From the NCBI GenBank assembly GCA_024645065.1, contig JAHEGP010000018.1:2475-21787 (forward strand): 19,313 nt of DNA. Reading direction: 5' to 3'. Source of the DNA: Cellvibrionales bacterium (lineage in GTDB: Bacteria > Pseudomonadota > Gammaproteobacteria > Pseudomonadales > JAHEGP01). A program made the translations under genes and the position numbers. This document shows positions 14,315-19,313 of this stretch, piece by piece. The notes below the pieces were generated by a model. The model worked only from the letters and a program-made list of their open reading frames with translations, was not told the origin of the DNA and did not search any database. Every line of letters starts with the position of its first letter. Position 1 is the stretch's first letter.

Positions 14315-14632
14315 TCAATTCGGGTACAGACTAACCGCCCAGGCGAATTTCGATTGCGGCTGGTCAGAAACGGGATCGCTTATTGCGGCAAACAATCGGC
14401 TGACGACAGCGCGTCCGGAAAACCGGTCGTTCCAATGAATGGGAGCAAACACCTGCCCCGCTGCAAGCTCCTGGTCGGGCCGCAACAGGCCCCGAACGGC
14501 GCCTGGGTGTCATACTCCCCCGGGCTCAACCTGGCCAGCCCGCCAGGATCGAAATCCCGGGAGCCGTTGTTTTCGCATGACGACGCCACAGCCAACACCA
14601 CAGTGCGGACAGGTGGTTTTACAGCTGCTCAT
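14315..14632 (-). pseudogene. nasA: Remnant of assimilatory nitrate reductase gene nasA (large internal deletions, frameshift, stop)
   Basis: The ATG at 14632 overlaps the nirD TGA (ATGA), the usual joint of a nirD-nasA operon. The first codons give MSSCKTTCPHCGVGCGVV, the N-terminal [4Fe-4S] motif (C-x2-C-x3-C) of NasA. The frame then turns to unrelated residues and stops at TGA 14512-14510. A shifted frame (14574-14494) gives GSRDFDPGGLARLSPGEYD, like the segment before the QWP motif of NasA. Back in the first frame, GLLRPDQELAAGQVFAPIHW, then NDRFSGR and SDPVSDQPQSK (to the TGA at 14317-14315), match the C-terminal molybdopterin-binding end (VFVPMHW...DPVSGQPESK). A gene of about 2.6 kb is reduced to 318 bases, so no reductase can be made. 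Identity is by motif recall; the deletion endpoints are approximate. Confidence 0.85.
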
Positions 14633-14979
14633 GTGGGCAACGCGATCAGCACCTCATCCCCTTCCAGGCGAGCCCTGTAAACCGGTACTGCAACGTCATC
14701 CCGCTCGACACAGGCGCCAGTACGAAGATTGAAATGCTGCTTGTACAGCGGCGACGCAATGACCAACTCTCCACCCAGATCACCCACGATACCGCGGGAC
14801 AATACATTGGCCCCGCCAATGGGGTCGTGATTGTCGAGGGCAAACACAGGGTTTTCCAATTGCGGCAGGTAAAAAATGGCGACCTGTATTCCCCTGACCA
14901 GGGCACAGACTCCTGAACCCGCTACCAGGTCACCAGCGTTGCAGACCACTTCCCACTCGCGCAGCGCTAAAGCTGTCAT
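14629..14979 (-). CDS. nirD: Assimilatory nitrite reductase small subunit
   Basis: The 116-residue protein is a Rieske-like beta fold of NirD type. It reads EWEVVCNAGDLVAGSGVCALV, then FYLPQLENPVFALDNHDPIGGANVLSRGIVGDLGG, and SPLYKQHFNLRTGAC. The usual Rieske Cys-His ligand pairs are absent, as in other NirD proteins. It supports NirB in reducing nitrite to ammonia with NADH in the cytoplasm. The ATG at 14979 has AAGGGAG eight bases upstream; the open frame extends further but those codons overlap the nirB end and look non-native. It follows nirB by 76 bases. Its stop overlaps the start of the nasA remnant, showing that the reading-frame junction of the ancestral operon survives. Confidence 0.92.
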   Translation of the reverse strand: MTALALREWEVVCNAGDLVAGSGVCALVRGIQVAIFYLPQLENPVFALDNHDPIGGANVLSRGIVGDLGGELVIASPLYKQHFNLRTGACVERDDVAVPVYRARLEGDEVLIALPT

Positions 14980-15055
14980 TGTTGCTACTCCCTTGTCCAG
15001 GTAAGGCAAAATCGTCTCGGCAAAGCCAGCCTCGCCGCGAAAAAACCCTACCGTG

Positions 15056-17578
15056 TTATTCCACCGACTCAACCAGGTGCAATCGCTCCTCGGCCCTTGC
15101 CGGGCGCACCTGCTCTCGCTCGCGGACGAAAACCACCCCACTGTCCTGCTTGTCGGAATTCACGAACTGCCGGAAGCGCCTGATCTTGGCGGGGTCTTCC
15201 AGCACCGCCTTCCACTCACATTGGTAGGTGCCGACGAGGTGTGCCATCTGCGCCTCGAGTTGCGCCGCGATACCGAGCTTGTCATCTATGACCACCGCTC
15301 GCAGATAGTCGATCCCGCCCTCCAGGTTTTCCATCCACACCGATGTCCTCTGCAGACGCTCGCCGGTACGAACATAAAACATCAGGAACCGGTCGATGTA
15401 GCGAACCAGGGTTTCATCATCGAGATCGGTGGCAAACAGATCGGCATGCCGGGGTTTCATACCGCCATTGCCACAGACGTAAAGGTTCCATCCATTCTCC
15501 GTGGCGATCACGCCAAAATCCTTGGACTGCGCCTCGGCACATTCCCGGGTACAGCCGGAGACCGCCGATTTGAGTTTGTGCGGTGCACGCAGGCCCTTGT
15601 AGCGGTTCTCGAGGTAGATGGCCATGGCAACGCTGTCCTGTACCCCGTAGCGGCACCAGCTGCTGCCGACGCAGGATTTTATGGTCCGCAGTGCCTTGCC
15701 GTAGGCATGTCCGGTCTCGAATCCCGCGGCAACCAGCTCAGCCCAGATAGCCGGGAGCTGGCCCACACGCGCTCCGAACAGGTCGATGCGCTGGCCACCG
15801 GTAATCTTGGTATACAAGTTGTACTTTTTCGCCACTTCCCCTAACACAATCAGTTTGTCGGGCGTTATCTCTCCACCGGCAATCCTGGGCACCACCGAGT
15901 AGGTTCCGTCCTTCTGCATATTCGCCAGGAAAGTATCGTTAGTGTCCTGCAGGCCCACATGGGGCTTGGCCAGCACATGCTCGTTCCATAGCGAGGCCAT
16001 GATGGAGGCGATGGCCGGTTTGCAGATGTCACAACCCATACCCTTGCCGTGTGCCGCAATCATCGCGTCGAAGCTGCGTACCTCGCCGACGCTTGCCAGG
16101 TGATACAACTCCTGCCGGGTGTGGGGAAAATGCTCGCAAATGCTGCGGTCGACCACCACCCCGCGACGGCTCAGCTCCTCATCGACCAGGTTTTTCACCA
16201 TCGCGGCGCAACCGCCGCAGCCAGTGGACGCCGCGGTGGCGCTCTTGACATCGGCGAAGGAGCAGCAGCCGTCGTCCATGGCGGTCAGGAGAGCGCCCTT
16301 GGTGACGTTGTGACAGGAACAAATCGTGGCCGTTTTCGGCAGCGCCGCCATACCCAGAGTCGGTGTCTCGCCGGCGGCTGGCAGGATCAGCGACGATGGC
16401 TCATCCGGCAAATCGATACCATTCAGGTGGTACTGCAACAGGGTATCGTACTGCTCACAATTGCCGACCAGTACCGCACCCAGCAGTTTCTTGCCGTCGG
16501 CGGTGGTCACCAGGCGTTGATAGGATTCCTGGCGTTCATCACTGAATACGCAGGCAATCGATCCCGGGGTGCGAGCATGGGTGTCACCGATCGAGCCAAC
16601 GTCGACACCCAACAGTTTCAATCTGGTACTCATGTCGGCACCGCTGAATACGCCGTCCTCGCCAGCCAATTGTTGGACCACGGCTTCAGCCATGCGGTAA
16701 CCCGGCGCCACCAGGCCGTAAATCCTGCCACCAAACAGGGCGCACTCGCCAATGGCAAAAATGTCGGTATCGCTGGTTTTGCAGCGGTAGTCGATAACGA
16801 TGCCACCGCGCTCACCGACTTTCAGGCCACAGGCGCGGGCCAGATCATCCCGGGGACGAATACCGGCGGAGAACACCACCATGTCGGTCTCGAGATGGGA
16901 TTCATCGGCAAAGTCCATGCGCAGGGCACACCCCGAGCCCGGGCCTATTCTTTGAGTGTTCTTGCCGGTGTGCACGGTCACGTCCAGGCCCTCGACCTTG
17001 CGGCGCAACATGCGGGACCCGCCTTCGTCCAGCTGCACCCCCATCAAATCGGGGGCGAACTCCACCACATGGGTTTGCAGGCCCAGGTTCTTGAGGGCAT
17101 TGGCGCACTCCAGACCGAGCAGGCCGCCACCGACCACCGTACCCACGCGGCTATCCGCGGCTTTCGATTTGATCTCCCCGAGGTCGTCAATGGTGCGATA
17201 GGTCATGCAGCGCTTGTGGTCCGCCCCCCTGACCGCCGGGACGAAGGGATAGGAACCGGTGGCCAGTACCAGTTTGTCATAGGCGAAGGTGTGACCACCC
17301 CGGGTCGTCACCTGCTTCGCGGCGCGATCGATGCCGGAGACCGGATCGCCAAAGTGCGCATCGACCTGCCACTGCTGGTATGTCTCACGACTGACCAATG
17401 ACAGTTCGCCGGGCTCGCGGCCGGCGAAGACTTCAGATAAGTGGACCCGGTCGTAAGCGGGCCGGGGCTCCTCGCCAATCACCGTAATCGCGCAATTGGC
17501 ACCGGTCTGGACCAGGGATTTTACCAGGTGGTGACCGACCATGCCGTTACCGACGACGACAATTTTTTTGCTACCCAT
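15056..17578 (-). CDS. nirB: Assimilatory NADH-nitrite reductase large subunit
   Basis: The 840-residue cytoplasmic enzyme reduces nitrite to ammonium in six one-electron steps. The order is: an FAD/NAD(P)H pyridine-nucleotide oxidoreductase part (about 1-400) opening with KKIVVVGNGMVGHHLV and containing VGTVVGGGLLGLECA; a BFD-type [2Fe-2S] segment with Cys420-x-Cys422 (CSCHNVTKG) and TGCGGC; a second BFD-like segment with MGCDICKP; then the sulphite/nitrite reductase halves. The sirohaem-[4Fe-4S] ligands are all present: Cys636-x5-Cys642 and Cys676-x3-Cys680. The start at 17578 follows GGAG by seven bases, and the glycine-rich FAD motif begins directly after it. The gene appears intact. It is transcribed from a sigma-54 promoter far upstream, with a leader of about 420 bases. 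Confidence 0.96.
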   Translation of the reverse strand: MGSKKIVVVGNGMVGHHLVKSLVQTGANCAITVIGEEPRPAYDRVHLSEVFAGREPGELSLVSRETYQQWQVDAHFGDPVSGIDRAAKQVTTRGGHTFAYDKLVLATGSYPFVPAVRGADHKRCMTYRTIDDLGEIKSKAADSRVGTVVGGGLLGLECANALKNLGLQTHVVEFAPDLMGVQLDEGGSRMLRRKVEGLDVTVHTGKNTQRIGPGSGCALRMDFADESHLETDMVVFSAGIRPRDDLARACGLKVGERGGIVIDYRCKTSDTDIFAIGECALFGGRIYGLVAPGYRMAEAVVQQLAGEDGVFSGADMSTRLKLLGVDVGSIGDTHARTPGSIACVFSDERQESYQRLVTTADGKKLLGAVLVGNCEQYDTLLQYHLNGIDLPDEPSSLILPAAGETPTLGMAALPKTATICSCHNVTKGALLTAMDDGCCSFADVKSATAASTGCGGCAAMVKNLVDEELSRRGVVVDRSICEHFPHTRQELYHLASVGEVRSFDAMIAAHGKGMGCDICKPAIASIMASLWNEHVLAKPHVGLQDTNDTFLANMQKDGTYSVVPRIAGGEITPDKLIVLGEVAKKYNLYTKITGGQRIDLFGARVGQLPAIWAELVAAGFETGHAYGKALRTIKSCVGSSWCRYGVQDSVAMAIYLENRYKGLRAPHKLKSAVSGCTRECAEAQSKDFGVIATENGWNLYVCGNGGMKPRHADLFATDLDDETLVRYIDRFLMFYVRTGERLQRTSVWMENLEGGIDYLRAVVIDDKLGIAAQLEAQMAHLVGTYQCEWKAVLEDPAKIRRFRQFVNSDKQDSGVVFVREREQVRPARAEERLHLVESVE

Positions 17579-17998
17579 GTGGCTTCTCCAGATTTTTGGG
17601 GTAACGCTAACCACCCGCGTTGCAACTCAGGCGACTTTCCCATCGGGTTGCAACGCAGCGCATCGCTCCCTGGCGAACATCAAAGCCGATCTGCTGCCTG
17701 AACCCAGATTCCGCTGTCGAACCCTGCAATAGCCGGTAAGAGATTGATATCTTTACGAAAAAATGCGGTTTACTGTGCGCCCTATGGGTGAGTCCAGAGA
17801 CGCTGCACGGTTTCTCGAAAAACCCCAAAGCGCCAGCTGCGCAAGTGTCAGGGCTTCCAAGAGCCCCCGTGTCGAAGCACTTGAAACCATCACCACTATC
17901 CTGGGGAAATTGTTACCAAGCAAAACGGGCGACTGTTTTGCTGCCTGGCGGTTTCTTCGTTACTCAGCAAGAACCGCCCGCACACAATCGTTAACTGA
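17579..17998 (-). other. Long 5' leader of the nirBD transcript
   Basis: The sigma-54 promoter places the start of transcription near 17998, leaving about 420 bases before the nirB ATG. Two successive hairpins occupy the first 80 bases (listed separately). Further in, GGGCT/AGCCC with loop CTTGGA (minus strand, about 17865-17850) could form another small stem. A possible 45-codon frame (ATG 17890 to TAA 17755-17753) has AGGA about nine bases upstream, but no recognisable content. I could not find a convincing intrinsic terminator. Confidence 0.5.
17919..17978 (-). promoter_or_regulatory. Tandem hairpins at the 5' end of the nirB leader, possible antitermination target
   Basis: Reading the minus strand, GGCGGTTCTT (17978-17969) pairs with AAGAAACCGCC (17957-17947) with one bulge, forming a stem of ten pairs. 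Four bases later AGCAAAAC (17942-17935) pairs perfectly with GTTTTGCT (17926-17919) over an 8-base loop. Two adjacent stem-loops at the start of a nitrate/nitrite operon leader recall targets of the ANTAR-domain antiterminators NasR and NasT. The loops do not show the hexaloop A1/G4 pattern known for ANTAR RNA, so this identity is only suggested. Confidence 0.45.
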
Positions 17999-18008
17999 AG
18001 TAACCATT

Positions 18009-18024
18009 AGCAAGAGCCGTGCCA
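18009..18024 (-). promoter_or_regulatory. Sigma-54 (-24/-12) promoter of nirBD
   Basis: The minus strand carries TGGCACGgctcTTGCT, a full match to the sigma-54 consensus TGGCAC-N5-TTGC with correct GG to GC spacing. It faces nirB. Sigma-54 control by NtrC is typical of nitrogen-assimilation operons. Confidence 0.85.
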
Positions 18025-18142
18025 GAAAAGGGAATACCGCATCACTCTGTGTCACAGCTCCCCCAGGGCCATGATATTGTTACAAATTCCGACGCCCCGC
18101 AGTTTGTCGGGAGAGCGGGAAAGGCCTGCAAAACAAGGGGTT

Positions 18143-18159
18143 TGCGCCACAATGGCGAA
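18143..18159. promoter_or_regulatory. NtrC-like enhancer site upstream of the nirB promoter
   Basis: TGCGCCACAATGGCGAA matches the NtrC dyad TGCACCA-N3-TGGTGCA at 11 of 14 arm positions, with a symmetric A-to-G/T-to-C pair among the three differences. Its centre is about 135 bases upstream of the sigma-54 box, the usual enhancer distance. A single half-site TGGTGCA lies at 18206-18212, about five helical turns further up. Confidence 0.5.
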
Positions 18160-18330
18160 AAGGGTAACGCGATCTCGCACAATGACGGAGCATGCCGGTC
18201 CCGGTTGGTGCAGGATTCACTGTTGGAGCGAGGTATTGAGCGGCGAGGCGAAAGGGCCAGCGCCAGAATGAGTGGATGGCTGGCTGTTAACACCGCAATT
18301 CAAGGATGCGGATCATGGTTCACATGGTGG
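18160..18330. other. Non-coding region upstream of the nirB enhancer
   Basis: Apart from the NtrC half-site at 18206-18212 I see nothing definite here. Open frames crossing it on both strands lack ribosome-binding sites and recognisable content. Confidence 0.4.
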
Positions 18331-18357
18331 CCGGGAAGGGATCAATGCCCTCCCCGG
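18331..18357 (-). terminator. Strong GC hairpin after the small exported-protein gene (no T run)
   Basis: On the minus strand CCGGGGAGGG (18357-18348) pairs with CCCTTCCCGG (18340-18331) as ten pairs including one G-U, with a 7-base loop. It lies 48 bases after the stop at 18405. It has no T tract, so rho-independent termination is uncertain. Confidence 0.45.
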
Positions 18358-18404
18358 ACTAATCCAGTAACAACGGCTCGTTGGCATTGTCCGGCATGTG
18401 GCTA

Positions 18405-18797
18405 TTACTCATAGATGTCTTGTTCGGGCATACCGAAGATAGCTTCCCAGTCCTGTTTACTGGCCTTGTCCTTTAGCGCGAATCGCTCATCAATGATTTT
18501 TTGTTGAAAAAGTGCTCTCTCTTTGCGCATCTCTTCGAGCCTGGGTCGGATGTCCGCTGTCGTCGTGTCGTAGTCATGCAACATTGCCAGAAGCTCAGCA
18601 CGATTCTTTTTGTCTACCTTGGCGCGGTTTTTGCTCAACGCCTGCATGTCTTTTACGGTGGACATCAGGTCCTTTCGCAAGGATTTATCAGCGATATTCG
18701 ATTGGATGCTCGTTTCCCATTCCAGCAAAACGGTCTGCATCGGGATTGCACCGGAACCACTGGAGAATAACAAATATAACAATCCTGCAATCAGCAT
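18405..18797 (-). CDS. Small exported or membrane-anchored helical protein of unknown function
   Basis: The 130-residue protein starts MLIAGLLYLLFSSGSGAIP, a hydrophobic segment that could be a signal peptide or N-terminal anchor. The rest is polar and helical (LRKDLMSTVKDMQALSKNRAKV, RPRLEEMRKERALFQQKIIDER) and likely periplasmic. The ATG at 18797 has AGGAG seven bases upstream. It begins 16 bases after the lipoprotein gene, so the two form an operon. The C-terminal half of both proteins is rich in charged helix with a D/E-W-E motif (KQDWEAIFG here, RDEWEQLAS in the lipoprotein), hinting at a distant relationship. No family recognised. Confidence 0.65.
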   Translation of the reverse strand: MLIAGLLYLLFSSGSGAIPMQTVLLEWETSIQSNIADKSLRKDLMSTVKDMQALSKNRAKVDKKNRAELLAMLHDYDTTTADIRPRLEEMRKERALFQQKIIDERFALKDKASKQDWEAIFGMPEQDIYE

Positions 18798-18813
18798 AAT
18801 TCAGCTCCTGGGT

Positions 18814-19293
18814 TTACCTGAATGACGGGAACGCTGCCTTGATAGTCTCTTTTCGGGCGCTGGCAAGCTGCTCCCACTCGTCGCGGCTAAGCAACTGTTT
18901 CATCCTGAGGTTGAGTGCCAGTGCATGTTCCTGGTGTTCGGCTGCGTTTGCGTTCATCCGGGCTAGCAATTGGTTGAAATCTTCTCTGCTGGCATTGTGG
19001 TCGGCATTGAGGTTTTTGAGTCGCCAGACGTATTGATCGTAGTCCGCCTCGGCCTGCTCGGTGAGGTTCTGCCCCTCCTTCAGCACTTCAACCACTTCGG
19101 CTGATCGCGCTTCGTCTTTGAGCAAGCGGGATATTGCGTCCTGCAATTCGGCATTACTGGCCTGCAATCGCTCTGCATTGCTGACTTCGGGCTTATTGGC
19201 ACAGGCAGACACCCATATGAACAATATTACAGCCATGCAGGCCTTGAGGCGGGCGAGTCCCTGTTCAGTCATACTTTTTCCTCTATTTTCCAT
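18814..19293 (-). CDS. Helical lipoprotein of unknown function
   Basis: The 159-residue precursor has a basic N-terminus, a hydrophobic stretch and a lipobox-like VSAC (28-31), so Cys31 should be lipidated. The mature part is almost wholly coiled coil (about 40-150), ending RDEWEQLASARKETIKAAFPSFR. Two starts are possible: ATG at 19293 (GGGAG, eight-base spacer) and ATG at 19272 (AGAGG, seven-base spacer); the second gives a more usual 24-residue signal peptide. It is followed by the small exported-protein gene after 16 bases. I recognise no family; the pair could act together in the envelope. Confidence 0.7.
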   Translation of the reverse strand: MENRGKSMTEQGLARLKACMAVILFIWVSACANKPEVSNAERLQASNAELQDAISRLLKDEARSAEVVEVLKEGQNLTEQAEADYDQYVWRLKNLNADHNASREDFNQLLARMNANAAEHQEHALALNLRMKQLLSRDEWEQLASARKETIKAAFPSFR

Positions 19294-19313
19294 GTTTCGA
19301 ACTCCCTGATCTC

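Noticed and set aside
14354..14680. Plus-strand open frame of 108 codons opposite the nasA remnant
   Set aside because: The minus strand here encodes recognisable NasA pieces and the end of nirD; the plus frame has no ribosome-binding site and no similarity I know.
16049..17401. 450-codon plus-strand frame opposite nirB
   Set aside because: It is the shadow of the conserved nirB frame on the other strand, whose motifs and cofactor ligands are complete.
17763..18414. Plus-strand open frames across the nirB upstream region
   Set aside because: They cover the leader hairpins, the sigma-54 promoter and the NtrC-like site, and lack start signals and recognisable residues.

Overview
The window is a chromosomal stretch of a Gammaproteobacterium, most likely an aerobic marine or environmental one. 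The support is the xseA-sirB type pair, the polyvinyl-alcohol-dehydrogenase-like quinoprotein, the Pit/DUF47 phosphate pair, and a sigma-54-driven assimilatory nirBD operon. Placement below class is a guess from gene style only. No rRNA, tRNA, insertion sequence, prophage or CRISPR array was seen.

Layout. (1) Bases 1-966, plus strand: the 3' end of xseA and a SirB-family membrane protein, ended by a small terminator. (2) 967-4191, plus strand: a control region with a dyad operator candidate, a membrane-anchored mono-haem cytochrome, and a periplasmic haem c-PQQ dehydrogenase, closed by a terminator. (3) 4265-8341: a nucleotide-signalling block. A CRP/FNR-family regulator (minus) is divergent from a response-regulator class III nucleotidyl cyclase (plus), and a membrane HBM-HAMP sensor lacking any recognisable output domain converges on it. 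The cyclase carries Glu and Gly at the purine-selecting positions, which points to cGMP rather than cAMP. (4) 8684-14032, minus strand: DUF47, pit, a P-loop protein, an FHA-like/PPP phosphatase fusion, a PH-like membrane protein and a small helical protein. The middle genes are tightly spaced or overlapping, so phosphate uptake and a possible kinase/phosphatase pair seem to share a transcript. (5) 14315-18160, minus strand: the nitrite-assimilation operon nirB-nirD followed by a heavily deleted remnant of nasA. It lies behind a textbook sigma-54 promoter with an NtrC-like palindrome upstream and a leader of about 420 nt. (6) 18405-19293, minus strand: a small exported protein and a lipoprotein, both helical, of unknown function.

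The strongest unexpected observations are the nasA scar retained in phase with the nirD stop, the predicted guanylate cyclase beside a CRP-like receptor with a changed nucleotide pocket, the multi-copy HBM sensor without an effector domain, and the FHA-like/PPP phosphatase translationally coupled to a P-loop protein behind pit. All calls come from reading the sequence; no database search was run.
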